A DNA stretch of 13,141 bases from Candidatus Poseidoniaceae archaeon (GTDB taxonomy: Archaea > Thermoplasmatota > Poseidoniia > Poseidoniales > Poseidoniaceae). The notes below the pieces were generated by a model. The model did not search any database. It was not told the origin of the DNA and saw nothing but the letters and a program-made list of their open reading frames with translations. Position 1 is the first letter of the stretch. Every line of letters starts with the position of its first letter. This document shows positions 6,092 to 13,141 of the stretch, one piece after another. The translations under genes and the position numbers were made by a program. The stretch is from positions 1 to 13,141 of the forward strand of contig DUKK01000154.1 in NCBI GenBank assembly GCA_013329355.1, written 5' to 3'.

Positions 6092-9043
6092 ATGAGTGTG
6101 GCGACTAAGCAATCTAGGAGTCACAAATTTTCTAGCGTTTCTGTGGTCATCCTGATGGTGTTAACCTCACTGGCAAGCTTTGCGTTGGTTGACCACGCAA
6201 AAGCATCAACAACTGGCAACATATCTATAATTGGGTCAACCCCCTCAGAATTTGATTTTATTCCCGCTTACGAACCAACCTACTTCACTGTCGAGCTAAA
6301 CAATTCTGATACCGACCCATCTGACCCAAGAACTATTAGTTGGTATGTGTGCTTGGGGGAAAAAGTAACCAATGTGTGTATCTCCCAACGGATCGATGAG
6401 GGTTCAATCCTTGTCCCCCCCATGGCACCTGGTGAGGTTAGTAACTTCACTTCAATGAGTGGTTTTTATCCAAACGGGATAAACGAGACAATTACGGTAA
6501 TCTACCAGTTTGATGAGCTTGACGCGAATCCAAGCGACGACATACTCAATTTTAAACTAAATTCTACCTTAGAATATACTGATTTCAAAATCGAAGTAAA
6601 TGAAAACATAATCGATAGTTTGTCAAATCTTGCATTCTATAACGGCATTCCTTTATTGTCAAACAACACACAATACAACATAACTTTTTCTGGATTTGCT
6701 AACTTGTGTGCAACCTGCCACTTGAATGCATCACTAGGATGGCAACTGTGGAATGAAAATCAATCTAATATGATAACAGAAAACTACGAGTATACCGAAA
6801 ATTTCCCGAAGTATTCCTTTTACAAGTCATTTCAGATGATGTTACCGGCTTTTGAACACGATGAAGATGGTACCTACACCCTTGTTTACGGCATTTTCGA
6901 TTCAACCGGGAACCCCTATGCAGATCTCAATGATGGTAATAATTTGAACTCAGTAACAATTGTCATAGACACCGAATTAGATATCACAATCGATAATTTA
7001 TACCCCAGCCACAATCCATCAGCGCTGAATTATTTGTATGGTGAAGACATGGTATCAGTGTTAATCAGCAATAGTGGTAATACCACGGCCAACTCTTTCG
7101 CACTCAATCTCATAATCTCGGACAGTGAAGGAGAACAAGTCAGCCAAACATGTGATGTTGATTTCTTGTCTCCTAGCCAGCAAAGAACTTGCGTATTCAA
7201 CATGCCAATGCATGGTAGTGCTATCAATATCCAAGCAACACTGCCATCTCAGATAGGCGAAATTTTCGATTCAAACACAGCAGACAATACGATTCAAGAA
7301 ACTGCGGAAGTGATTGTTTCCCAAATGTCGACTACTATTGAAATCAGTAACCAAAAGGAGTGGTATACCGATGCAGAAACTATTCCAATCACGGCAAGTA
7401 TAAACCCATATTCGCCTGGTCCAGTTAACTTTTCATGGTGGTATTCTGGTTTGATAAACATTGACTACGGTCAACAGATTTTGCTAAATACCTCAGACTA
7501 CGGCTTAGGCAGTCACACTTTCAAACTCATTAGCACAGATGTTTTAGGCAATAGTGAAATTTTATATTTCAGCATCTTAGTCTATTCCCAGATATACATC
7601 GACAACGATCCTTATTACTCCGCATCAGCGACATCACCTTCCAATACTGTTGAAATTATCCACGACTCAGCCCTACCAACTATCAGACAAGACTACAACA
7701 TTGGCGGGAACAATATGCCTCTGATGTTATACCAGTTTGATCTTGTTGATACTAGTACAAATTCTTCAATTTTTGACGGACAAAACTGGTTAGATGTTGA
7801 ATTAAATCTATTTCATACCCTACCAGAGGGAGTGTCATATACGGATGTCGAGTTAAGAAAACTAGATTCATTTGACGACCAAAATTGGGAGTATTTCAAC
7901 CAAGAGCACTATGGCTTTGTCAATCAAACCGTGATGTTTGCAAGATTATATGAACCAACAACAATACTTGTCATCGGCGATTTGGGTGAACCTAATATTG
8001 AAGCAAGAAATTTCTCAGTTGGATTGATTTCTGACGGCAACCTGAAACTCACTTGGGACGATTATGGCGACACGAATAGTGATTACCTGATTGGATGGAA
8101 CATCCATCAGAAAATAGTTCCAGAGTTTGGCGGCACTATTTTCGAATCTCCCCAAGAAAATTATAACCAGTTAATTTGGGATGATTTAGTTTTAGATTCC
8201 TTCAGAGCTTTCGTACCCTTAGGCCAAACCAGCTGGGATGATTTAATCCCTGTACCGGATGGGTTTTGCTCCTCTTATGCAATTATACCAGTTGATAGAA
8301 CTGGTGATACATTCAATCAGTTAGCCAACGTATCCATGGAAAACGGAACTGCTGCACCTATATGTGGTGACTCTACCCCACCTTCGACCTCAGTTGGAAA
8401 TATGCAGAGCAGTTCTAGATTCACCAATGATACCTCATGCTTCGATCAATATAGAGATTGGAATATGTGCTATGAAGTGACAATTTCGTGGATTTGGCCA
8501 ACTGCAGGTGAAACAAATGAGACCTGGGATATGTATCGCACCGAACAGAACCCAAACGGAATGGACTTAGCACTCTTAGAGCCGATTCTCAGTAACATGA
8601 CTTATACTCCAGGCGACACTTATACCTACACTGTTAGTGGCATGGATGACAATACCATTAGACCAATGAAAACGTTCTACTACATTCTAACCCCGAGTGA
8701 TGAATACGGCAACGAGCGGACGGTTATTATCTATCCATCAGCAAATGTCGCACGGTTGCACATTGAGAATGAATGGTGGGATTATAACCAACACGTCATT
8801 CCGGAACCTGAGCCAGAACCAGAGCCACCGCTTGGAAGTGAATGGTTAGGAGACTTCTCTGATAACCTAGAGCAGCAAGAATTTCAAACAGCAGGAATTG
8901 TTACTCTCTCCACCTTGTGTGTCGGTGTCATAATGCTGGCTTTCATAACCAAGCGACTGAAAAGGCTTCGTAGAGTGGTTAATGCAAGAAACAAGAGGCT
9001 AGCAGCAGAATCGATGGCAGATGAATTTGACGACTTCTTTTGA
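6092..9043 (+). CDS. Large membrane-anchored cell-surface protein (CARDB/Ig/FN3-like repeats)
   Basis: A 983-residue secreted protein, not recognised as a named family. Residues 1-38 form a Sec signal peptide: a basic start, hydrophobic core VSVVILMVLTSLASFALV, and AKA before the cut at 38/39. The ectodomain is a chain of beta-sandwich segments. Two CARDB-like units (about 40-155 and 285-405) end in the typical aspartate/asparagine turn (NPSDD; NTADNTIQE). An Ig/PKD-like unit follows (about 410-500), then two fibronectin III-like segments (LKLTWDDY near 655; VTISWIWP near 797). There are many N-x-S/T sequons and paired cysteines (e.g. CATCH). PEPEPEPEPP (8801-8830) forms a stiff stalk before one membrane helix (about 931-954) and a basic tail KRLKRLRR inside the cell. 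ATG 6092 gives a proper signal peptide; TTG 6077 is less likely. A role in the envelope or in adhesion is inference. Confidence 0.88.
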   Translation: MSVATKQSRSHKFSSVSVVILMVLTSLASFALVDHAKASTTGNISIIGSTPSEFDFIPAYEPTYFTVELNNSDTDPSDPRTISWYVCLGEKVTNVCISQRIDEGSILVPPMAPGEVSNFTSMSGFYPNGINETITVIYQFDELDANPSDDILNFKLNSTLEYTDFKIEVNENIIDSLSNLAFYNGIPLLSNNTQYNITFSGFANLCATCHLNASLGWQLWNENQSNMITENYEYTENFPKYSFYKSFQMMLPAFEHDEDGTYTLVYGIFDSTGNPYADLNDGNNLNSVTIVIDTELDITIDNLYPSHNPSALNYLYGEDMVSVLISNSGNTTANSFALNLIISDSEGEQVSQTCDVDFLSPSQQRTCVFNMPMHGSAINIQATLPSQIGEIFDSNTADNTIQETAEVIVSQMSTTIEISNQKEWYTDAETIPITASINPYSPGPVNFSWWYSGLINIDYGQQILLNTSDYGLGSHTFKLISTDVLGNSEILYFSILVYSQIYIDNDPYYSASATSPSNTVEIIHDSALPTIRQDYNIGGNNMPLMLYQFDLVDTSTNSSIFDGQNWLDVELNLFHTLPEGVSYTDVELRKLDSFDDQNWEYFNQEHYGFVNQTVMFARLYEPTTILVIGDLGEPNIEARNFSVGLISDGNLKLTWDDYGDTNSDYLIGWNIHQKIVPEFGGTIFESPQENYNQLIWDDLVLDSFRAFVPLGQTSWDDLIPVPDGFCSSYAIIPVDRTGDTFNQLANVSMENGTAAPICGDSTPPSTSVGNMQSSSRFTNDTSCFDQYRDWNMCYEVTISWIWPTAGETNETWDMYRTEQNPNGMDLALLEPILSNMTYTPGDTYTYTVSGMDDNTIRPMKTFYYILTPSDEYGNERTVIIYPSANVARLHIENEWWDYNQHVIPEPEPEPEPPLGSEWLGDFSDNLEQQEFQTAGIVTLSTLCVGVIMLAFITKRLKRLRRVVNARNKRLAAESMADEFDDFF
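8801..8830 (+). repeat. Pro-Glu dipeptide stalk in the surface protein
   Basis: The codons spell PEPEPEPEPP, with alternating GAA/GAG and CCT/CCA usage, so the repeat is kept at protein level rather than as a pure DNA repeat. It lies between the ectodomain and the C-terminal membrane helix, where wall-spanning linkers are common. Confidence 0.8.
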
Positions 9044-9045
9044 TT

Positions 9046-9132
9046 TGGCGCGGCAGGGGAGATTCGAACTCCCGAGGTGAGACACCACCGGATTAGCAAT
9101 CCGGCGCAATGGCCAGGCTATGCGACTGCCGC
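9046..9132 (-). tRNA. tRNA-Ser (anticodon GCU), CCA encoded
   Basis: The minus strand folds into a class II tRNA. The acceptor stem is GCGGCAG/CTGCCGC (7 bp), with a short D-arm containing GGCC. The anticodon stem is CCGGA/TCCGG around loop TTGCTAA, giving anticodon GCT (bases 9097-9095), which reads the serine codons AGC and AGU. A long variable arm with stem GGTG/CACC follows, then T-arm GGGAG-TTCGAAT-CTCCC, discriminator G and an encoded CCA (9048-9046). The long variable arm and the anticodon both indicate serine. No intron is seen. The 3' CCA ends two bases from the stop codon of the convergent surface-protein gene, so any 3' trailer overlaps that gene in antisense. Confidence 0.96.
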
Positions 9133-9188
9133 AGTAAACTCAGCGAAATTAGTTGCAGTCATGAATATGACGGTTGATATTTGGCCAG

Positions 9189-10205
9189 CTAGTTTTGCGA
9201 TAGAGGGCCAAAATAGCCCAGGGAATCAGGCGGAATCACGCTGACTAACACCAATAACAAAAACATCCAACCTAAGTAATAAAGCGACCTGAAAAACGAT
9301 TTTGCTGCTTTAGGCATTCTACCATTGCTATCAAACGGTTCATCTGGATCAATAGCCCACACAGAGGTAGCATACCACAAGGTAAGACCGCCAGCAATGA
9401 ATGCCCATATCAAGGGCAAGCCCGATTCGGGCCAAAAACACGGAACCGACCCAAGCATAAAGAGTAGTACACAGTAAACTTTTGATTGAAATAATGTATG
9501 TTCAGCACCCTTTACCTCATTCATCATTGGCACTTTTGCTTGAGCATATTCACCTGATCGGTATAGCGCTAGAGCCCAAAAGTGTGGTGGAGTCCAGAGA
9601 AATATCAGGGCAAACAGCATCCATGGAATTGCTGAGCCTAAATCTAACGGATTAACTCCACCGGTGTAATCTGCAGCTGCTACAGCCCACCCAATCAGCG
9701 GCGGAGTAGACCCTGCAATACCCCCAATCACGATATTTTGTGGAGTCCGCCTCTTCAGCCAGATGGTATAAATCACCACATAGAAGAATACAGAGAAGAA
9801 AGACCAAAACGCCGCCTTCCAACTTACCAGAAAGAAAACTGATGAACCCAGGATTGCAATCAATGTTCCAAAGATTAGTGCACCCTTAGCGGAAATGTGA
9901 CCCATCGGCACCGGCCGGTCTTGGGTTCTGCGCATATACCGGTCAATATCTGCATCATACCACATGTTGATGGCATTTGAACCACCAGCGGATAGGGTGC
10001 CACCGATAACGGTAATAACTGACGCGTAAAGCGTGTCACCCCAACTACGGTGTACGTCAATGAGACCATGTCGTGATAACAAATCATGAACCAGAATAGC
10101 ACAAATTGCGGTGATCTGCAACAGGACAATTACTCTTAATTTCATCAATCTGACGAACACTTTTGGCCATCCTGGGTGAAGGATGTCCACTTGTCTATTA
10201 GCCAT
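9189..10205 (-). CDS. ctaB: Heme O synthase (protoheme IX farnesyltransferase)
   Basis: A 338-residue polytopic UbiA-superfamily prenyltransferase that adds a farnesyl group to heme B, making heme O, the precursor of heme A for cytochrome oxidase. The first Asp-rich, Mg-diphosphate-binding motif is clear: NxxxDxxxD as NMWYDADID (80-88), followed by RYMRRTQDRPVPMG, diagnostic for CtaB/COX10. The family motif YAQAKVPMM appears later, after WTPPHFWALAL. About eight or nine hydrophobic helices are visible, and the length is usual (280-340). The frame is open to ATG 10220, which overlaps ctaA by 11 bases. I chose ATG 10205 because GAGTGAT (10215-10209) lies three bases upstream and contains the ctaA stop, a tight coupled arrangement. 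It is transcribed after ctaA, so both steps of heme A synthesis share one operon. Confidence 0.95.
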   Translation of the reverse strand: MANRQVDILHPGWPKVFVRLMKLRVIVLLQITAICAILVHDLLSRHGLIDVHRSWGDTLYASVITVIGGTLSAGGSNAINMWYDADIDRYMRRTQDRPVPMGHISAKGALIFGTLIAILGSSVFFLVSWKAAFWSFFSVFFYVVIYTIWLKRRTPQNIVIGGIAGSTPPLIGWAVAAADYTGGVNPLDLGSAIPWMLFALIFLWTPPHFWALALYRSGEYAQAKVPMMNEVKGAEHTLFQSKVYCVLLFMLGSVPCFWPESGLPLIWAFIAGGLTLWYATSVWAIDPDEPFDSNGRMPKAAKSFFRSLYYLGWMFLLLVLVSVIPPDSLGYFGPLSQN

Positions 10206-10208
10206 GAA

Positions 10209-10215
10209 ATCACTC
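10209..10215 (-). promoter_or_regulatory. Shine-Dalgarno-like site of ctaB within the end of ctaA
   Basis: GAGTGAT on the minus strand spans the ctaA TGA stop and lies three bases before ATG 10205. It favours that start over ATG 10220, which has no such site. Confidence 0.4.
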
Positions 10216-11271
10216 TTCATTGTCTGACAAGTTGTTGGTGCTCAATCTAAACATCATCGGCCCACTAGCCGCAACTATGAATGTCGATACGCCACCCAGC
10301 AGATGTAATAGAGATATCCATTCAGGAAATTCGCCAATTTTAGCTTTAATCAAGTATGTAGCGCCGATCACAAGGTTCGCAAACCACAGTATTGATGTGA
10401 GTAACAGCGCGTTGTAGAACGGTTTGGCATTGCTGTAATCTGCTTGCTTTTCTTTCAGCCTTAGCAAGGCAACAATCAATACCACTCCGACAAGCAACGC
10501 ACCTACTCTGTGTATCATTTGCACCAAAATACCTGAATTTTCTAGGGTGGGCAGAAACTGACCGTTACATTGAGGCCAAGCATCAGGGAATCCCACCGAG
10601 CATGATTGATTATATTGGCCACCAGCGGTAGACGAAACCCATGCTCCCAAAACCAACAAAATCAATACTGATACAGCAATTAAGTCAAACTTTTTCCGAT
10701 AGAGCTGCTTAAAATGTGGTGCGACTTTGAGAAACCGCCATTCAACACCTTCCTTAACTCGAGTTAGTTTGTGTTGCCATAAAATTGACGCAGTGAAAAT
10801 AGATGCCAGCGATAGATGCATTGCTACTGACCAATCAGCATTGTCGTAAAACACAGTTATCGCACCCGCAATAGCTTGGATTACAAGCAGTAACGCAATG
10901 AAAACCGCTGAGTAGAAATTCCGTTTACCATAGAAATCAATCTTGCGCCTAGCCACGGCAACATTGAGTATCACTGGTATAGCAATCACCCCAACTAAGG
11001 CCCGATGGAACCATTCAAGAAATATTTCGAACACAGTATAACGATGGTCCGCTCCCCTCGAATCGATTTCATCAGGATTTTCTTCCCAATACGCTGCTTG
11101 TTCTTGCTCAGAAATATCGAAACCATAAGTTCCGAAACATTTTGGCCAATCGGGACATGATTCCCCGGCATCGTGGATTCTTATTGCACCTCCAAACGAG
11201 ATGATTAAGGTGGCAAATAGTAAGATGAAAAGAGGCAATGTTGAAGGGCGTCGCCACCAAGCCTCCTCCAT
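10210..11271 (-). CDS. ctaA: Heme A synthase (COX15/CtaA family)
   Basis: A 353-residue membrane enzyme oxidising the C8 methyl of heme O to the formyl group of heme A. Its two-fold four-helix-bundle layout and conserved histidines are all present: His89 in EWFHR, His152 in AMHLSLA, His254 in QMIHR and His323 in LLHLLGG; Glu86 sits three residues before the first. Extracellular cysteine pairs are CPDWPKC (39, 45) and C224/C235 in SCSVGFPDAWPQC, the pattern of the two-pair (four-cysteine) forms. The N-terminal segment GGAIRIHDAGESCPDWPKC is a strong family signature. The start at ATG 11271 is fixed by an in-frame TAA two codons upstream. There is no Shine-Dalgarno before it, so the mRNA may be leaderless. 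An extra acidic loop (about 50-75) lies between helix 1 and the first histidine. It runs into ctaB. Confidence 0.95.
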   Translation of the reverse strand: MEEAWWRRPSTLPLFILLFATLIISFGGAIRIHDAGESCPDWPKCFGTYGFDISEQEQAAYWEENPDEIDSRGADHRYTVFEIFLEWFHRALVGVIAIPVILNVAVARRKIDFYGKRNFYSAVFIALLLVIQAIAGAITVFYDNADWSVAMHLSLASIFTASILWQHKLTRVKEGVEWRFLKVAPHFKQLYRKKFDLIAVSVLILLVLGAWVSSTAGGQYNQSCSVGFPDAWPQCNGQFLPTLENSGILVQMIHRVGALLVGVVLIVALLRLKEKQADYSNAKPFYNALLLTSILWFANLVIGATYLIKAKIGEFPEWISLLHLLGGVSTFIVAASGPMMFRLSTNNLSDNEE

Positions 11272-11278
11272 GAGTTAC

Positions 11279-11283
11279 AGGAG
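11279..11283 (+). promoter_or_regulatory. Shine-Dalgarno site deciding the start of the thioredoxin-fold gene
   Basis: AGGAG sits four bases before GTG 11288. The competing in-frame ATG 11270 overlaps the ctaA start codon on the other strand and has no such site. Confidence 0.45.
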
Positions 11284-11287
11284 AAGT

Positions 11288-12226
11288 GTGCCCCTTTTGA
11301 ACACATGCCTTGATAAATCGAGGCCCTGTAGTTCGAATAAACATCCTGCTTTTTGGTTGACAGTAATACTTTGTAGCGTGATAATTTCTCCAGTCTGTGA
11401 CGCTCAAGTGTCTGTGGAAGATAATAACTCAGCCAATGTCCAGGATACCATCCTTGATGTGTTAATTATCGATTATCCGTGTGATGTTACAATGTGTGAA
11501 GGAATAAGAGCCGAGACCCTGATTGAGTATTACGGTGCTGATTGGTGTGAACCCTGTGAAACCCTAGAGCTGATGCTTGATTCTATTAGTGACAAAAATA
11601 TAGCATTAATTCATCACCATCCATCGGTTAACGACCAAAGCTATCTAAATCACTCAAAAGTCCGATTTGCTGAGCAATATCGCTTGATTTTCATCCCTTC
11701 AATAGTGGTGGATAGCGATGGTCTATTGACTGGAGCAGGTCAAGGCGCAGAGGTGAATCAGAGCATGGCGATTACCAACGTCACGTTCTCCGGCATCGAC
11801 AACTTGTCAATTAGCAATGGAATACTGAATTGGAATACCTCATCAATTTATGATCTACAAATCTGGAAACTTGAATCGGTAAAACATGAGTTTGACAATC
11901 GTATGCTAAACAATACCGCCACTGATATGATGATAGTCGATAACCAGCAACGAGTGTTAAACATATCTGACTGGGTTACTAACTCAACAAGCCGTCTAGT
12001 GTTTATTCTACAGTCTAATGAAACCTCGCAATTACGGTCGTTGTCAAGTGGTTCAACCGGCGCCAAGGAACTAAGCGAGAACGATGAAACGCTGAGTGGA
12101 CTATTGCTACATGACGGTAGCTATAACGCAGCAGTTGTTACATTTCTAATCCTATTACTGTGCCTCTTACCGGCGTTAATCTCATTCCATCGACTGCAGA
12201 AACAAGTCGACCATGAATCGGAATAA
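11288..12226 (+). CDS. Secreted, membrane-anchored thioredoxin-fold protein (CEPC)
   Basis: A 312-residue predicted envelope protein. The signal peptide has its core at 22-36 (FWLTVILCSVIISPV) and likely cleavage after CDA39. The thioredoxin-like domain spans about 55-160: strand LIEYYGADW, redox motif CEPC (87-90), and the cis-proline loop IFIPSIVVD (134-142, Pro137). A second cysteine pair CDVTMC (65-70) lies just before it. A beta-rich region with sequons follows, then one C-terminal membrane helix (281-301) with a short basic/acidic tail. GTG 11288 was chosen for its AGGAG; ATG 11270 would add six residues and overlap the ctaA start. It is divergent from ctaA-ctaB. Thioredoxin-fold proteins such as ResA and Sco act in cytochrome maturation, which makes a role in oxidase assembly attractive, but that is inference from position; general extracellular disulfide exchange fits equally. 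Confidence 0.82.
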   Translation: MPLLNTCLDKSRPCSSNKHPAFWLTVILCSVIISPVCDAQVSVEDNNSANVQDTILDVLIIDYPCDVTMCEGIRAETLIEYYGADWCEPCETLELMLDSISDKNIALIHHHPSVNDQSYLNHSKVRFAEQYRLIFIPSIVVDSDGLLTGAGQGAEVNQSMAITNVTFSGIDNLSISNGILNWNTSSIYDLQIWKLESVKHEFDNRMLNNTATDMMIVDNQQRVLNISDWVTNSTSRLVFILQSNETSQLRSLSSGSTGAKELSENDETLSGLLLHDGSYNAAVVTFLILLLCLLPALISFHRLQKQVDHESE

Positions 12227-12267
12227 TCTGGGTTAGTTTCAAAAACACCCGCTATTAGCATTGGATA

Positions 12268-12280
12268 CGACTGAGAGTCG
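12268..12280 (+). promoter_or_regulatory. Small perfect inverted repeat in the rpoK leader
   Basis: CGACT-GAG-AGTCG, a 5-bp stem with a 3-base loop, lies two bases before the rpoK Shine-Dalgarno. It could form a hairpin in the mRNA leader or be a protein site. It is short enough to be chance, and there is no T-run after it, so it is unlikely to be a terminator for the upstream gene. Confidence 0.25.
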
Positions 12281-12282
12281 AA

Positions 12283-12287
12283 GTGAT
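12283..12287 (+). promoter_or_regulatory. Shine-Dalgarno site of rpoK
   Basis: GTGAT is four bases before ATG 12292, the same spacing as in atpI. This makes the GTG at 12283 part of the ribosome site rather than the start. Confidence 0.5.
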
Positions 12288-12291
12288 TATC

Positions 12292-12546
12292 ATGGTTAAG
12301 CCAATTCGTCTACATACCCGTTTTGAAAGAGCTAGAATTATTGGAGCCAGAGCGCTGCAAATAGGAATGGGTGCACCGCTTTACGCAGGTGAAGAAGTTC
12401 TAAGAGAGGCATTCAAGGATGAATTAATTTCCCTATATGGCTTTGAAGAAGCCTCAGTGAGATATGTCTTGGACCCGCTTAAGATTGCACTCTACGAATA
12501 TGAGCACGAACTAATACCCATTGACATTGACCCACACGAAGAATAA
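12292..12546 (+). CDS. rpoK: DNA-directed RNA polymerase subunit K (Rpb6/omega homologue) with internal insertion
   Basis: An 84-residue protein. RpoK is the archaeal counterpart of eukaryotic Rpb6 and bacterial omega; it clamps the C-terminal part of the largest subunit and helps assembly. The first helix motif TRFERARIIGARALQIGMGAP (9-29) is the hallmark of the family, and DPLKIALYEYEHELIPIDI (61-79) matches the second conserved block. Between them, where known archaeal RpoK proteins have roughly ten residues (e.g. LVDVPEGITP-like), this protein has about 31 (LYAGEEVLREAF... to VRYVL), predicted helical and charged. Start ATG 12292 follows GTGAT by four bases. The TAA is one base from the stop of the convergent dioxygenase gene. 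Identity is sure; the insertion is read directly from the sequence. Confidence 0.94.
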   Translation: MVKPIRLHTRFERARIIGARALQIGMGAPLYAGEEVLREAFKDELISLYGFEEASVRYVLDPLKIALYEYEHELIPIDIDPHEE

Positions 12547-12547
12547 T

Positions 12548-13141
12548 TCAGCGCTGAGAACTAAATCCATAAAACTCAGGATTTAATACATTTGGCAATA
12601 AATCACGCCTTACAAGGATTGTTCTTACAGTCCACAAGTCAACGAAAATCCGATACTTTAGTGTTGCATCAAGATAGTCTACTCCGCTGGAACCACCTGT
12701 TCCCATTCTTCTGCCAATCATTCTTTCAACCATTCTAGCGTGTGAATTCCTGAATAACAAGATAGACTCCTCTAGTTCAACAAAGGAGTCAATTAAGACC
12801 CTTGGCCATGCCAGCAGCGGCAACTCACGGTATGATTCAATGAATAGCAGACCGGCCCTAGATCGACTCACCTTCCCTTCAGGGCGCAGGAAATCCTTGG
12901 CATTTAACACTGATTTTTCGAGTCGTTCACGGAGACTTATCGAGTCGCCGTGGCCGATAGATTCGAAGTGTTCTATCACCGTATCAGAGTGCTTGTTCAT
13001 GGCCGACAAATGACTTTCGATATAATCAATGGTGATACGGTCGTCGTCGACATCGCCAACGAATGAACCATTGATTGGAGTGCGATGAAGCCACTTTTTT
13101 AACAACTCATTCAAAGATGGAGCTGATAAAATCGTATTGAA
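12548..13141 (-). CDS. Tryptophan 2,3-dioxygenase, C-terminal part (5' end outside window)
   Basis: The frame is open through the right edge; the TTG at 13114 is not needed as a start, because family-like sequence (ILSAPSLNELLKKWLHRTP) continues upstream of it. About 197 residues are visible of a protein usually near 280. The enzyme is a heme-dependent dioxygenase opening the indole ring of L-tryptophan to N-formylkynurenine. Family marks are SLNELLKKWLHRTP (compare LLELVEAWLERTP in animal TDO), the segment SRAGLLFIESYRELPLLAWPRVLIDSFVELEESILLFRNSH whose final His matches the proximal heme ligand, then MVERMIGRRMGTGGSSGVDYL, the near-invariant substrate loop GTGGSSG, and FVDLWTVRTILVRRDLLP. 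All key residues in the visible part are intact. It converges with rpoK with a one-base gap. It would be TDO or a close homologue acting on another indole; the missing N-terminus prevents a check of the other substrate residues. Confidence 0.9.
   Translation of the reverse strand, partial: FNTILSAPSLNELLKKWLHRTPINGSFVGDVDDDRITIDYIESHLSAMNKHSDTVIEHFESIGHGDSISLRERLEKSVLNAKDFLRPEGKVSRSRAGLLFIESYRELPLLAWPRVLIDSFVELEESILLFRNSHARMVERMIGRRMGTGGSSGVDYLDATLKYRIFVDLWTVRTILVRRDLLPNVLNPEFYGFSSQR

Noticed and set aside
9149..9162. GTCAT-ATTC-ATGAC inverted repeat between ctaB and the tRNA
   Set aside because: A 5-bp stem in an A/T-rich spacer without a T-run; too weak to call a terminator or operator.
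13112..13114. TTG as the true start of the dioxygenase gene, making it a short version
   Set aside because: The frame continues to the window edge and the residues just before the TTG still fit the family, so the gene is cut by the window rather than truncated.
1..13141. CRISPR arrays, insertion sequences, integrases or toxin-antitoxin pairs
   Set aside because: I looked for direct repeats, terminal inverted repeats and the typical proteins on both strands and saw none.

Overview
The window looks like a piece of an aerobic marine euryarchaeal genome, most likely a Marine Group II/III (Poseidoniales-like, Thermoplasmatota) lineage. The archaeal signs are an RpoK (Rpb6-type) RNA polymerase subunit, an A/V-type ATP synthase operon beginning H-I, several KaiC/RecA-fold ATPase-like genes, a pilin-like N-terminus on a surface protein, very large sequon-rich cell-surface proteins, and GGTGAT-type Shine-Dalgarno sites matching the archaeal 16S 3' end. 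Heme O and heme A synthases imply an aa3-type terminal oxidase, hence aerobic respiration. The lineage is inferred from gene content only.

Layout, left to right. (1) 1-1751, minus strand: the start of the A-type ATP synthase operon, atpH then atpI. atpI runs off the left edge and carries an unexpected pair of canonical EF-hand calcium loops just before its membrane domain. (2) 1836-2582, minus: a UbiE/MenG-like methyltransferase. (3) 2627-5969, minus: a compact cluster transcribed in the order pilin-like lamin-tail-domain protein, KaiC-like ATPase with intact Walker A, then two KaiC-fold proteins that have lost the Walker A lysine. (4) 6092-9043, plus: a 983-residue membrane-anchored surface protein, divergent from cluster 3. 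(5) 9046-9132, minus: tRNA-Ser(GCU) with encoded CCA. (6) 9189-11271, minus: ctaA-ctaB, heme A and heme O synthases. (7) 11288-12226, plus: a secreted, membrane-anchored thioredoxin-fold protein divergent from ctaA. (8) 12292-12546, plus: rpoK with an internal insertion. (9) 12548-13141, minus: the C-terminal part of a tryptophan 2,3-dioxygenase, running off the right edge.

How they fit together. Regions 1, 6 and probably 7 serve aerobic energy conservation: ctaB and ctaA make heme A for cytochrome oxidase, the thioredoxin-like protein could act in oxidase or c-type cytochrome maturation, and the ATP synthase uses the resulting gradient. The methyltransferase may belong to quinone synthesis. 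Regions 3 and 4 are cell-envelope genes. The pairing of a pilin/lamin-tail protein with three KaiC-fold proteins, only one with a complete P-loop, is the best candidate here for an undescribed system, and the EF-hand insertion in the ATP synthase stator subunit is the most striking single observation. Genes are packed tightly: there is no gene-free stretch over 300 bases, and no CRISPR array, insertion sequence or integrase was seen.
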